Counted from the stretch's first letter, positions 1 to 10,479 are shown. The stretch is 64,000 nucleotides of DNA from JACCZX01 sp963791315 (GCA_963791315.1 CAWBRQ010000002.1:434001-498000), one strand, 5' to 3'. Numbers and translations are program-made. The notes: a model not told the origin generated them from the letters alone.

Positions 1-826
1 GCACCCCGGCCAGCGGATCCTGCAGAAAGAATTGCGTCAGCAGCGCATACCAGTCGGGAAATGCTTCGTTCAGCCGGGCTGGGTCAACGAAGAACGCCTC
101 GCTTGAAACCGCAAAAAATTCAGCCTCGTCGTGCGCGGCATACGGGTCGAGCGGTAAATGCGCGTAGTGACGATCAACTTCGTCGGACTCCGGGTCGAGA
201 TCGTCCGGCAGTGCGTCATCGATCAGGTCGAGCTCTTCAACAAAACGATCGAACGTCTGATGCAAAACGCTGCGCCAGCGGTCGAGCGACAACGCCTTGT
301 GCACCGCTATCAACGGGGGCACGCCATCGGCTGCGCCATCGAGCAGATCGATCTTGTGTACGAACTCGTGAATCACCACCGAGTACGCGGCGCCGGCCCC
401 GGTCGCGCTTTGCTGCGCATCCTGCCATGACAACACCAAGGGCCCGCCGTCCCACGCCTCGCCCGCAATCGGCTCAACGTATTCGTGTACGACGCCGTCG
501 TCGTCGGTGACGCTGCGCGGAACCAGGAACTCGCTCGGGTACACGACGATGCTTTTCCAGCCGCGATACCAATCGAGCCCAAGGTTGAGAACCGGCAGAC
601 AGGCCTGCACTGCGATGCTGACCTGCATCGCCGACGTCAACTCGAGCCCCGCTGCGGCCGACATCTGCTTGTCGGCAAGCAGTTGCGCGGCGAGCGAGCG
701 CAACTGCTGGCGTTCGTCGGTCGTCAGTCGTGCCACGAACGGCAATGACGTCAGGGTGGATGCCCACAGCGAATCGGGAATCGCCACGGACGGGGATTGC
801 ATCCAACGGGTTAACAGTGTGCGCAT
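1..826 (-). CDS. mtfA: MtfA-type zinc peptidase, 3' end cut by window edge
   Basis: MtfA is a cytosolic zinc peptidase that in enterobacteria binds the repressor Mlc and so affects glucose PTS expression. Reading the minus strand from the ATG at 826 gives an uninterrupted frame to the window edge (at least 275 residues). It contains the family signature VVIHEFVHKIDLLDG, with the HEFVH zinc motif at residues 153-157, and a downstream DEAEFFAVSSEAFF block that supplies the third ligand and catalytic region. It is divergent from relA, with about 50 bases between the starts. The role in this organism is inferred from family. The last few residues lie outside the window. Confidence 0.88.
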   Translation of the reverse strand, partial: MRTLLTRWMQSPSVAIPDSLWASTLTSLPFVARLTTDERQQLRSLAAQLLADKQMSAAAGLELTSAMQVSIAVQACLPVLNLGLDWYRGWKSIVVYPSEFLVPRSVTDDDGVVHEYVEPIAGEAWDGGPLVLSWQDAQQSATGAGAAYSVVIHEFVHKIDLLDGAADGVPPLIAVHKALSLDRWRSVLHQTFDRFVEELDLIDDALPDDLDPESDEVDRHYAHLPLDPYAAHDEAEFFAVSSEAFFVDPARLNEAFPDWYALLTQFFLQDPLAGV

Positions 827-876
827 CGTGGGATTGTGCCGCGATTGTGCCGTGCGAGCCGCTTATCCTTGCAATC

Positions 877-3058
877 ATGCATATCGCGCATCCCACCGAG
901 CTGACGCCGGAAGCGCTCGATCTCGATCGCACTCTGGCGTTGGTCGAACCGCTGTACCAGGATAAGTCGCTCGCGACCGGCGAGTCGTTCTTGGCGCATG
1001 CGCGCGGCACGGCGGAGATCGTCGCACCGCTGCGGAACGATGCCGATTTGCTTTGCGCCGCCTGCCTGTTCGGTGTGCACGATGTTCTGCGCGAGCCCGA
1101 TGAGTGGCTGCGTGCGCGTTTCGGTGCTGGAGTTGCGAAACTTGTAACCGATCTAAGGCAGCTGATGAAGTTGTCTGAGCTAACTCGCAAACAGATCGAT
1201 GCAGGCACCAAAAAGCATGGTGTCGATGATCAGGCAGAGGCATTGCGCCGCATGCTGCTGGCGATGGCCAACGATTTGCGAATTGTGCTGCTGCGCTTGG
1301 CGTCGCGTTTGCAGACGCTGCGCTATTACGCGGCGAGCAAAGTAGCCGGGTCGGAGCCGATCGCACGCGAGACGATGCGGCTTTACGCGCCGCTCGCCAA
1401 TCGGCTCGGTATCTGGCAATTGAAGTGGGAGCTTGAAGATCTTTCGTTTCGCTTTCTCGAACCCGACACTTACAAGGAAGTTGCACGCCTGCTCGATGAG
1501 AAACGAGTCGAGCGCCAGGACTTCATCCTTGACGCGACGAAGCGTGTGCAGCAGATCTTGAGCGAAGCGGAAATCGCCGCCACTGTTGTCGGGCGCCCGA
1601 AGCACATTTACAGCATCGTCAACAAGATGCGCACCAAAGGGCTGGCGTTTGACCAGCTGCGCGACGTGCGTGGCGTGCGTGTGATCGTGGAAAGCGTGCC
1701 GGACTGCTACCAGGCGCTGTCGTCGATCCATCAGGAGTGGACCGCGGTTGCCGGCGATTACGACGACTACATCGCGCGGCCGAAGCCCAACGGCTATCAA
1801 TCGCTGCACACCGTCGTCACCGACGAACACGGCCGCTCGCTCGAGATCCAGATTCGCACGCGGCAGATGCATGAATCCGCCGAGCTGGGATTGGCGGCGC
1901 ACTGGCGCTACAAGGAGGGTGGAAAGCAAAGTGCTGGCAAGCAGGCTGGCCAGGCTAACGAAGATAGCGACGCGCAGCGGATCGCGTGGTTGAGGCAGCT
2001 GCTGGCGTGGCGCGATGAAGTTGAGCCAACTTCTGCGGCGGGTTCGGTCAGCGGCGCGGCGGGCGACGAGCGCATGTATGTGCTGACGCCGCAGGCACGC
2101 GTGGTCGAGTTGCCCGCTGGTGGCACACCGGTCGATTTCGCTTTTCACATTCATTCTGAAGTCGGCTATCGCTGCCGCGGCGCGCGCGTCGACGGCGCCA
2201 TCGTTCCGTTGAACACGCCTCTGAAAAACGGTCAGACGGTCGAGATCATCTCGGCCAAGACCGGCGGGCCGAGCCGCGACTGGCTGAACGCCGATCTGGG
2301 ATTTCTAAAGAGCGCGCGCTCGCGTGCCAAAGTGCGACAATGGTTTAACGCCCTCGAGCTGCAGCAATCAATCGCTGCCGGGCGCGAACTGATCGAGAAA
2401 GAAATGCAGCGGTTGGGCAAGACCGCGGTCAAGCTCGATGACCTGGCGAAGCGGCTCGGGTTTGGCAGCGTCGATCAGTTGGCCGCTGCAGCGACCAAGG
2501 ATGAGTTCAGCTTCCGCTCGATCGAACAGGCGTTGGCACCGGCAACGGTTGCAACCCGAGCCGACGCCAGCGCCTCTGATCGGAAGGCCGTCGGCCGTAC
2601 CCGCCGCGCCTGCGGGCAGAGGTCAGGTCCTGGTGGTAGGCGTCGATTCGCTACTGACGCAGCTCGCCCGTTGCTGCCGGCCCGCACCGCCCGATGAGAT
2701 CGTTGGATACGTTACGCGCGGCAAGGGCGTCTCGATCCACCGCGCAGCGTGCTCGAATCTCAGATCGCTGCTTGAGCGTGCGCCCGAACGCGTCGTTGAC
2801 GTTACGTGGGGCGCGCAAGCGGATGCGGTCTATCCGGTGGAACTGATGGTGCTGGCGCAGGATCGCCCTGGACTTCTGCGCGACATCTCGGAGGTGTACG
2901 CGCGCGAAAAGCTGAACGTCGTCGGCGTCAATTCGAGTAGTAATAACGGAGAAGCGCGGATGCTGTTCACCATCGAAATCCGTGGCGCATCGGATGTCAG
3001 CCGTGTGCTAACAGCGGTGCGTGAAGTAAAAGACGTATTTTCCGCGCGGCGTCGCTGA
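877..3058 (+). CDS. relA: RelA-type (p)ppGpp synthetase, frameshifted near 2560
   Basis: Ribosome-associated (p)ppGpp synthetase of the stringent response. Domains in order: a degenerate HD domain (about residues 15-160, without the expected HD metal site), the synthetase domain with the GDYDDYIARPKPNGYQS block (about residue 293 on), TGS (about 400-465) and a C-terminal ACT domain. The acidic DYDD loop corresponds to the EXDD loop of RelA rather than the RXKD of bifunctional SpoT/Rel, so this is the synthetase-only paralogue. I chose the ATG at 877, which starts MHIAHPTELT, because upstream codons run into the divergent mtfA promoter region. A one-base insertion near 2560 splits it into two frames; both halves are well conserved. 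Confidence 0.9.
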
Positions 3059-3079
3059 TCCGCGCGAAGCCATGTCCGA

Positions 3080-3085
3080 TATACT
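3080..3085 (+). promoter_or_regulatory. -10 box of the tRNA-Val promoter
   Basis: TATACT lies 9 bases before the tRNA-Val 5' end, in the context GATATACTTCGC. The same GATATACT.CGC context stands in front of tRNA-Pro (10913 on), which supports a shared tRNA promoter. No good -35 match is visible. Confidence 0.45.
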
Positions 3086-3094
3086 TCGCAGCCC

Positions 3095-3171
3095 AGGCGC
3101 GTAGCTCAGCTGGTTAGAGCACCACCTTGACATGGTGGGGGTCGTTGGTTCGAGTCCAATCGCGCCTACCA
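3095..3171 (+). tRNA. tRNA-Val(GAC)
   Basis: A full 77-base cloverleaf: acceptor AGGCGCG pairs with CGCGCCT, the D arm is GCTCAGCTGGTTAGAGC, the anticodon stem CCACC/GGTGG encloses TTGACAT with anticodon GAC, the T arm is GTTGGTTCGAGTCCAAT, and the CCA end is encoded. It sits between relA and thrS. Confidence 0.96.
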
Positions 3172-3259
3172 GCCACCGGCATAGACAACATGAAAGGCAT
3201 CAAATGACATTCCGAACTACGTTTACCGGCTGTTGATGACCGGACGAGTTCGCCTTTCG

Positions 3260-3290
3260 AAAAAAAGTGCGGCTCGCCGCACTTTTTTTT
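3260..3290 (+). terminator. Rho-independent terminator between tRNA-Val and thrS
   Basis: The hairpin AGTGCGG-CTCG-CCGCACT is flanked by an A run and an eight-T run, so it would work on either strand. It ends only 17 bases before the thrS ATG at 3308, so it either terminates the tRNA-Val transcript or acts as an attenuator of thrS. Confidence 0.85.
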
Positions 3291-3307
3291 GATTGGAGCA
3301 AGACGAC

Positions 3308-5257
3308 ATGATTTCAATTCGATTACCTGACGGCTCAAGTCGCAGTTACGACGCAGCCGGTCACGGCAGCCCAGATCGCGTCTTCGATCGGCCCGGGCCT
3401 TGCCAAGGCTGCGGTTGCGGCCAAGGTCGACGGCAAGCTGGTCGATGTTGCGCATCTTGTCGACCACGATGCCGATGTCGCGATCGTCACAGAGCGCGAC
3501 GCCGACGGCATCGACGTCATCCGGCACTCAACGGCGCATCTGCTCGCCTATGCAGTGAAGGAGCTTTTTCCAGACGCGCAGGTCACGATCGGCCCTGTGA
3601 TTGAAAACGGCTTTTATTACGACTTTGCGTACAAGCGTCCGTTTACACCCGACGACCTGACGGCGATCGAGCAGAAAATGGCTGAGCTCGCGAAGAAGGA
3701 TGAGCCGGTCGTGCGTGAAGTCTGGAAGCGCGACGACGCGGTCAAGTTTTTCGAGTCGATCGGCGAGAAGTACAAGGCCGAGATCATCGCGTCGATTCCT
3801 GCGAACGAAGATATTTCGCTGTACCGCGAGGGCGATTTCATCGATCTGTGCCGCGGCCCGCATGTGCCGTCGACCGGCAAGCTAAAGGTGTTCAAGCTGA
3901 CGAAGGTTGCCGGCGCATATTGGCGCGGCGATCAGGCCAACGAACAATTGCAGCGCATTTACGGAACGGCGTGGGGCAGAAAGGAAGACCAGGACGCCTA
4001 CCTGAAGATGCTGGAAGAGGCCGAGCGGCGCGACCACCGCAAGCTCGGCAAGGAACTGGATCTGTTTCACTTTCAGGAAGAGGCGCCTGGACTCGTGTTC
4101 TGGCATCCGAAGGGCTGGGTGATCTGGCAGGCAGTCGAGCAGTACATGCGTGGCGTGTACCGCGACAACGGTTATCACGAGGTCAGAGGCGCCGCAGATT
4201 CTCGACCGCTCGCTGTGGGAGAAGTCGGGCCACTGGGAAAAGTACCGCGAGAACATGTTCGACGACGGAGTCGGAGAATCGGTACTACGCGCTAAAGCCG
4301 ATGAACTGCCCCGGTCACGTCCAGATCTACAACGCCAATCTGCACAGCTATCGCGAGCTGCCGCTGCGCTACGGCGAGTTCGGCGCCTGCCATCGCAACG
4401 AGCCGTCGGGCTGCATTGCACGGGCTTGATGCGGGTGCGTGGTTTCACGCAGGACGACGGTCACATCTTCTGCACCGAGGAGCAGATCCTCGACGAATGC
4501 GTCGCTTACACGACGCTGCTGCAGAAGGTCTACCGCGACTTCGGTTTCGAGCACATCCTGTACAAGGTCGCGACGCGACCGGAACAGCGCATCGGCTCGG
4601 ACGAGAGCTGGGACAAGGCCGAAGCGGCGCTGATGGAGTCGCTGCGACGATCGGGAGTCGAATTCGTCACGTCTTGCCAGGCGAGGGCGCGTTCTATGGC
4701 CCCAAGATCGAGTACCACGCTGACAGACTCGATCGGCCGGCCTTGGCAGTGCGGCACGATGCAGGTCGATTTCTTCGATGCCGGGACGGCTCGACGCCGA
4801 GTACGTCGCCGAGGACAACAGCCGCAAGACCCCGGTGATGCTGCACCGGGCGATCGTCGGCTCGCTCGAGCGATTCATCGGCATGCTGATCGAGAACTAC
4901 GCGGGAGCGATGCCGCCATGGCTCGCGCCGGTGCAGGTCGCCGTCGCCAACATCTCGGAGCACCAGGCCGAATACGCGGAGGCTGTTGCGCAAACACTGC
5001 AAAAACAAGGATTTAGGGCTGAATCCGATTTGCGCAATGAGAAGATCAACTATAAGATTCGCGCCCTTAGCCTGCAGAAAATCCCCTACATTCTCGTTGT
5101 CGGCGACAAAGAGAAGCAAGCGAATACGGTATCCGTGCGAGCGCGCGGTGGCGCGGACCTGGGTGTGATGCCTTTGTCCGAGTTTGCGCAGCGTCTGAAA
5201 CTAGACGTTGAGCAGCGCCGTAACGTTGCAAGTGCGGTAGCACGGCTTAATTTTTAA
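3308..5257 (+). CDS. thrS: Threonyl-tRNA synthetase, about eight frameshifts
   Basis: Class II aminoacyl-tRNA synthetase that charges tRNA-Thr. In order: the TGS start MISIRLPDGS, the editing domain with HSTAHLLAYAV, the catalytic core with MNCPGHVQIY (zinc-binding Cys) and GEGAFYGPKIEYH, then WQCGTMQVDFF, VMLHRAIVGSLERF and the anticodon-binding domain. The reading frame must shift by +1 at about 3356, 4188, 4261, 4412, 4427, 4719 and 4777, and by two at about 4672, to give the family sequence. Each reads as an extra base, mostly at or next to a codon end. The gene is essential and normally single-copy, so sequencing error is likelier than a pseudogene. The ATG at 3308 follows a GGAG ribosome binding site, and infC follows directly. 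Confidence 0.93.
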
Positions 5258-5274
5258 CATTTGGAGAGGTAAAT

Positions 5275-5796
5275 ATCGCTCAAGAACGTTCGCACCGGAT
5301 CAACGGTGAAATCAGCGCCCCGGAAGTACGTCTGACTGGAATCGAAGGTGAAGCGCTCGGCGTAGTGAAATTGGCCGATGCGCTTCGCATGGCCGAAGAT
5401 GCCCAGGTCGATCTGGTGGAAATTGCTCCTACGGCTGTGCCGCCTGTCTGTCGCTTGATGGACTACGGCAAGTTCAAGTATCAGGAGCAAAAGAAGTCGC
5501 ACGAGGCGAAGCTCAAGCAAAAGCAGATTCAGATCAAGGAAGTCAAGTTCCGTCCACAAACGGACGAGAACGATTACCTGACGAAGATGCGGAACCTGAC
5601 TCGCTTTCTGGAAGAAGGCGACAAGGCCAAGATCACGCTGCGCTTCCGCGGTCGTGAAATGGCGCACCAGGAGTTTGGCGTCAAGCTGCTGGAGCGGGTG
5701 CGCGACGAGCTGGCGAACATGGCGGTCGTGGAGTCGATGCCGAGATTGGAAGGGCGCCAGATGGTGATGGTGATGGCGCCGAAGAAGAAGAAGTAG
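5275..5796 (+). CDS. infC: Translation initiation factor IF-3, ATC start codon
   Basis: IF-3 binds the 30S subunit and checks the start codon. The frame gives IAQERSHRINGEI at the N-terminus, the typical IF-3 start, through to APKKKK (173 residues, normal length). No ATG, GTG or TTG exists at the right place. The first codon is ATC at 5275, 4 bases after a strong GGAGAGGT ribosome binding site. Rare starts (ATT in E. coli) are the known basis of IF-3 autoregulation, because IF-3 rejects them. It lies 17 bases after thrS in the conserved thrS-infC-rpmI-rplT order. An annotation starting at the first GTG (5365) would lose 30 conserved residues. Confidence 0.93.
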   Translation: MAQERSHRINGEISAPEVRLTGIEGEALGVVKLADALRMAEDAQVDLVEIAPTAVPPVCRLMDYGKFKYQEQKKSHEAKLKQKQIQIKEVKFRPQTDENDYLTKMRNLTRFLEEGDKAKITLRFRGREMAHQEFGVKLLERVRDELANMAVVESMPRLEGRQMVMVMAPKKKK

Positions 5797-5811
5797 AGGT
5801 CCGATCGAGGC

Positions 5812-5838
5812 AGCCGGCGGCAACAGCCGCCGGCGACT
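5812..5838 (+). repeat. Hairpin repeat copy 1 (AGCCGG...CCGGCNACT), after infC
   Basis: AGCCGG starts a 9-bp perfect stem (GCCGGCGGC / GCCGCCGGC) with loop AACA, followed by GACT. It is one of five such elements in the window. It lies 15 bases after the infC stop and before rpmI, where an L20 autoregulatory leader is found in other bacteria, so a regulatory role in the rpmI leader is an alternative reading. Confidence 0.7.
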
Positions 5839-5906
5839 CAACAAGTGGACCAGGCTCAAGTCCGCTATCGGGGCGCCTGCAATCATCTAAAACGAAAGGA
5901 CGGCTC

Positions 5907-6104
5907 ATGCCGAAGATGAAGACGAAAAAGAGCGCTTCCAAGCGCTTTGAGGTTCGCGCAAGCGGATCGATCAAGCGCGGTCAGGCGTCCAAGCGCCATC
6001 TGCTGACCAAGCGCACAACCAAGAACAAACGCCATTTGCGCGGTCCGGTCAACATGCACGAGGCTGATGTGAAGTCCGTGCGCCGCATGCTGCCGTACGC
6101 GTAA
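5907..6104 (+). CDS. rpmI: 50S ribosomal protein bL35
   Basis: A basic 65-residue protein beginning MPKMKTKKSASKRFEV and ending RRMLPYA, matching bL35 in length and sequence. It assembles into the large ribosomal subunit. An AGGAC ribosome binding site precedes the ATG. It lies between infC and rplT, 11 bases before rplT, and is normally cotranscribed with both and controlled by L20 acting on the upstream leader. No frameshift is seen. Confidence 0.97.
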   Translation: MPKMKTKKSASKRFEVRASGSIKRGQASKRHLLTKRTTKNKRHLRGPVNMHEADVKSVRRMLPYA

Positions 6105-6115
6105 GGGGAGCGATC

Positions 6116-6472
6116 ATGCCAAGAGTTAAACGAGGTACTACCGCGCGCGCGCGGCACAAGAAAGTCCTGGCGCAGGCTGTCGGCTTCACGCGCCGCCGCA
6201 AGAACGTATTCCGCGTCGCCAAGGAGGCGGTGATGAAAGCGGGCCAGTACGCCTACCGCGATCGCCGCAACAAGAAGCGGACTTTTCGCGCGTTGTGGAT
6301 CGCGCGCATCAACGCCGCGGTGCGCGAGCACGGGCTGAGCTACAGCGTATTCATGAACGGATTGACCAAGGCGGAGATCGGGCTCGATCGCAAGATACTG
6401 GCCGACATGGCGGTGCTGGACAAGCCAGGTTTTGCGGCGGTCGTCGAAAAGGTAAAGGCCACGATCGCTTGA
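6116..6472 (+). CDS. rplT: 50S ribosomal protein bL20
   Basis: A 118-residue basic protein starting MPRVKRGTTARARHKK, the standard bL20 N-terminus. It is a primary 23S rRNA binder needed for early large-subunit assembly and, in several bacteria, the translational repressor of its own operon. The length is exactly as expected. A GGGGAG ribosome binding site stands before the ATG. A strong terminator follows 25 bases after the stop, so the translation operon can end here while some transcripts read through into pheST. Confidence 0.97.
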   Translation: MPRVKRGTTARARHKKVLAQAVGFTRRRKNVFRVAKEAVMKAGQYAYRDRRNKKRTFRALWIARINAAVREHGLSYSVFMNGLTKAEIGLDRKILADMAVLDKPGFAAVVEKVKATIA

Positions 6473-6496
6473 CCGCCAAATAAAGGACAAGAAGAG

Positions 6497-6530
6497 CAAA
6501 ACGGGGCCTAATACGAGGCCCCGTTTTTTT
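6497..6530 (+). terminator. Rho-independent terminator after rplT
   Basis: The perfect stem ACGGGGCCT / AGGCCCCGT has loop AATACG and is followed directly by a seven-T run. It lies between the rplT stop and the pheS ATG at 6541, so pheST expression needs read-through, antitermination or its own promoter. Confidence 0.93.
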
Positions 6531-6540
6531 GTTTGCACCG

Positions 6541-7563
6541 ATGAATCCTGAACTGGAACAACTGGTAAATGAAGCGCGCGCCGCATTTTCCGCGGCTCTG
6601 CAGCCCGCTGCGCTCGAAAACGAAAAAGCGCGATACCTCGGCAAGAATGGCGCGATTACCGAGCGACTAAAAGCGCTCGCAAAGCTGACGCCCGATCAGA
6701 AGCGTGCAGCGGGCGCCGAGATCAATCGCGGCCAAGGAAGCGATCGAGGCGCTGCTCGCGGCGCGCCGCCAGCGCTCGCCGAGCTGCGGCTCAACGAGCG
6801 CACTCGCCGCATGAGTCCATCGACGTGTCGTTGCCCGGGCGTAGGCGCAGCGTTGGGGCATTCATCCGATTGCCCGCACATGGATGCGCGTCGAAGAGAT
6901 ATTCCGCTCGATCGGTTTCGATTTCGCCGACGGGCCTGAAATCGAAACCGATTGGTACAACTTCACCGCGCTGAACAGCCCGGAGAATCATCCCGCGCGC
7001 TCGATGCAGGATACGTTCTATGTCGACGTGCACGACGCCGACGGGCGACCGATGGTATTGCGCACGCACACCAGTCCGATGCAGGTGCGCTACGCGCGCA
7101 TGCATCAGCCGCCGATCAAGGTCATTGCGCATCGGGCGCTGCTATCGGGTCGATAACGACGCGACGCATTCGCCGATGTTTCATCAGGTCGAAGGCCTAT
7201 GGCTTGACGAGAACATCAGCTTCGCCGACCTCAAGGCGGTGTACACGAACTTCCTGCGGTGCTTCTTCGAGACCGATGATCTCGAAGTCCGCTTCCGGCC
7301 TTCGTACTTTCCATTCACCGAGCCGTCGGCCGAAATCGACATGATGTTCACCAGCGGTCCGCGCAAGGGCCGCTGGCTCGAGATTTCCGGCGCGGGCCAG
7401 GTGCATCCCGATGTCGTGCGCAACTTCGGGCTCGATCCCGAGCAAGACGATCGGCTTTGCCTTCGGTTCGGGCCTGGAACGGCTGGCGATGCTCCGCTAT
7501 GGCGTCGACGACCTGCGCTTGTTCTTCGACGGCGACTTGCGTTTCCTGAAGCAGTTCGCCTAG
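6541..7563 (+). CDS. pheS: Phenylalanyl-tRNA synthetase alpha subunit, frameshifted
   Basis: Catalytic subunit of the alpha2-beta2 PheRS that charges tRNA-Phe. Recognisable blocks are the N-terminal coiled coil (MNPELEQLVNEARAAF), RVEEIFRSIGFDFADGPEIE, the motif-2 region around HTSPMQVRYARMHQPP, THSPMFHQVEGL, and the motif-3 end, which reads GFAFGSGLERLAMLRYGV only after a shift. Extra bases are needed at about 6727, 6802, 6812, 7143 and 7457, and single missing bases at about 6775 and 6862. The stop TAG at 7561 lies two bases before the pheT ATG. No clear ribosome binding site precedes the ATG at 6541. The gene is essential, so the lesions are probably artefactual. Confidence 0.9.
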
Positions 7564-7565
7564 CC

Positions 7566-10019
7566 ATGCACATTCTCAGAACAGTGGTTGCGCAGCTACG
7601 CCGATCCTCCGTTCTCCAGCGACGAGCTCGCCGCACGCTTGACGATGGCGGGTCTCGAGGTCGAGAGCGTCGAGCCGGTGGCGCCGCCGTTCTCCGGTGT
7701 GGTCGTCGGCGAAGTCACGCGCGTCGCTCCGCATCCGAACGCAGACAAGCTGACGGTCTGCGAAGTCGAAGTCGGGGCGGGCGAGATTCTGTCAGATCGT
7801 GTGCGGTGCTCCCAACGTGGCACCGGGAATCAAGGTGCCGTGTGCGTTGGTAGGTGCGGTGCTGCCAGGTGGTGGCCGAGATCAGTGCGACGACCTTGCG
7901 AGGCGTGCAGTCGCAGGGCATGCTGTGCTCGGCACGCGAGCTCGGTCTCTCCGACGACCATGCGGTCTGCTGCTCCTCGTCGCCGATGCACCGACTTGGC
8001 GGCGATCTGCGTGACGACCTTGCGCTCGACGATCACATCCTGACGATCAAGCTGACACCGGATCGAGCGGACTGTTTGAGCGTCGTAGGTGTGGCGCGCG
8101 AGGTCGCCGCGCTCACGGGCGCGCCGCTGCGCTCCCCGCGATCGAGCCGTTGAGCCCACGATCGCGCGATCGCCTGCAGGTCACAGTGGAGGCGACCGAT
8201 CTGTGCGGACGTTTTTCGGGGCGCGTCATTCGTGGCGTCAATGCGCAGGCGCAGACACCCGACCTGGATACACGCAGCGGCTTGAGCGCAGCGGGCAGCG
8301 ACCGATCACGGCGCTGGTCGATATTTCGAACTACGTGATGCTCGAGTTCGGTCGGCCCTCGCATGTGTTCGATCTCGACAAGGTGCAGGGCGGACTGACG
8401 GTTCGGTGGGGTCGCGCCGGCGAGCGTGTCGAGCTGTTGAACGGGCAAACCGTTGAGGTCGATCCCGGCGTCGGCGTGATCGCGGATGCGGGCAGGCGTC
8501 GAGGCACTGGCGGGCATCATGGGGGGCGCGAAGACTGCGGTGTCGCTCGATACCCGCAACGTGTACGTCGAGGCCGCTTTCTGGTGGCCCGATGCGATTC
8601 GCGGGCGTGCGCGCCGCTACAACTTCTCGACTGATGCTGCACACCGCTTCGAGCGAGGCGTCGACTACGCGACAACGGTCGACACACATCGAATACATCA
8701 CGCGCTTGATCGTCGATGTCTGCGGTGGACGAGCCCGGGCCAGTCGACGATCACCGTGGTCGCGCTGCCGCAGCGCAGCCGATCGGCCCTGCGAGTGGAA
8801 CGCTGCCGGCGCGTGCTCGGTATGCCAATCGACGCGGAGGCGATCGCGAATGCATTTCGCCGGATCGGGTTTGACTTCAGCGAACAGGCGACACGCTTCG
8901 TCGTGACGCCGCCGAGCTTTCGCTTCGATCTCGACATCGAGGAGGATCTGATCGGGGAAGTCGCGCGTCTGCATGGCTACGACAGTATTCCGTCGCATCC
9001 GCCGCGCACCGCCGGCGACGCATGCGCGCCGAGCCGGAGGAGCGGCGAGTGCGCACGACGTGCGGCCGCGCGCTGCTCGCTCGCTGGGTTACCAGGAGCT
9101 GATCAGCTACTCCTTCGTCGATTCGCAATCGGAAGCCGATTTTTCGGACAACGCCGATCCGATCGCGGTGCTCAATCCGATCGCGAGCCAGATGTCGGTG
9201 ATGCGCAGCACGTTGCTTGGCGGCCTGGTGAGCACGCTCTCGTACAACGTGAATCGCAAAGCGACGCGAGCGCGAGTGTTTGAGATTGGCCGTGTGTATC
9301 GGCGCGACCGCGTTGCAACCAGATGGCCCCTCACCGTGGCGGGGCGTGGATCAGCCGCTTCGGGTCGCAGGCTGGCCTATGGTCCGACCGACGATGAACA
9401 GTGGGCGAAGCTGCCGCGGGACATCGATTTCTATGATGTGAAAGGCGACCTCGAGTCGTTGCTGCCGCACTGCACGGTTCGAGGCTGGCGAGCATCCCGC
9501 CCTGCATCCGGGCCGCAGCGCGCTGATCGAGGTCGACGGTCGGCGTTGTGGGAATCATCGGCCAGTTACATCCTCGCCTACAGCAGCAATACGAATTACC
9601 GAAGCCGCCAGTTGTTTTCGAGGTCGATCTTGAAAGCCTGCTGGTGCGTCCGCTGCCGCGGCACCGCGAACTGGCGCGCCAAGTTCCAGCCGGTGCAGCG
9701 CGATATTTCAGCTACGGTCGATGATCGGTGGACTACAGGCGATGCATCGACGCCGTGCTGGAACTGTCGCGCTCGGAGAGCCGCTTGTCGGCGCTGACGG
9801 AATTCCGAGTGTTCGACGTCTACCGTCGTCCCGCCCAATTCAAGCAAAGTCGCGGAAGCGAGTCGCTAACATGTTGTTAAATAACGAGAAAAGTCTTGCG
9901 TTCCGATTGGTTCTACAAGATACTGAGAAGTCCTCGTGACCGATGCAGACGCTGACGCCGCAGTTGAAGTAGTACTAGAGGTACTCAAGCAAAAATTTGG
10001 AGCACGCCTACGCCAGTAA
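7566..10019 (+). CDS. pheT: Phenylalanyl-tRNA synthetase beta subunit, many frameshifts
   Basis: Structural and editing subunit of PheRS. Pieces in order: an N-terminus that reads FSEQWLRSYADPPFSSDEL after one extra base, a tRNA-binding EMAP-like domain (GEVTRVAPHPNADKLTVCEVEV), GVQSQGMLCSARELGLSDD, LTIKLTPDRADCLSVVGVAR, the B3/B4 editing region (YVMLEFGRPSHVFDLDKV; IMGGAKTAVS), B5 (FRRIGFDFSEQATRFVVTPP), GYQELISYSFVDSQ, and the C-terminal ferredoxin-like anticodon domain ending KQKFGARLRQ. At least ten single-base shifts, both insertions and deletions, break it, making it the most damaged gene here. The C-terminal residues near the stop at 10017 are only visible after correcting a missing base near 9933. 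Confidence 0.9.
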
Positions 10020-10133
10020 CCGAGCATGCGAGATTATCCGCACGACTTTAATGCCGACAGCCGACTTCAAATTTCCCGATCTGCCGACGCAGCCGCCGGT
10101 GCAATGCACGCGGGCGATCGCACGGCGAAGACA

Positions 10134-10426
10134 ATGACGAAGGCGGAACTGGCCGAAGCGCTTGTTCGATCGCCTCGGGCTGAACAAGCGTGAGGCGAAG
10201 GACATGGTCGACGGGTTCTTCGACGAGATTCGGCAGGCGCTCGAGCGCGGTGAGTCTGTGAAGCTGTCCGGGCTTCGGCAACTTCCAGTTGCGCGACAAG
10301 CCGACAACGCCCGGGACGAAATCCGAAGACCGGTGAGGAGATTGCGATAACTGCCCGCCGTGTCGTCACTTTTCACGCGAGTCAAAAGCTGAAAGCCGCC
10401 GTCGCTCGGTCGCGGGCACGCTTTGA
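10134..10426 (+). CDS. ihfA: Integration host factor alpha subunit, frameshifted
   Basis: Histone-like DNA-bending protein that pairs with IhfB. The start MTKAELAEAL, then FDRLGLNKREAKDMVDGFFDEIRQ, then GESVKLSG are clear. The arm-proline region [24 protein letters not shown] only appears after three single-base corrections (about 10169, 10271 and 10303). The tail ITARRVVTFHASQKLKAAV identifies the alpha subunit. It lies between pheT and a merR-type gene, the usual order. The C-terminal end is uncertain because of the shifts: TGA at 10424 gives about the family length, and another stop at 10445 is possible. Confidence 0.87.
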
Positions 10427-10479
10427 ACGCCGTCTGTTGCATCTGAGCTTCAGCATTCGACCCTCTGCGCTTGACCCGA

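Noticed and set aside
3165..3190. A sixth copy of the hairpin repeat after tRNA-Val (AGCCACCGGC)
   Set aside because: The arms are too short and CCGGC is followed by ATAGAC, not NACT.
4188..4777. Programmed +1 frameshifting in thrS
   Set aside because: The sites share no slippery motif or stop codon at the shift point, and eight events in one essential gene would be without precedent; sequencing error explains it better.
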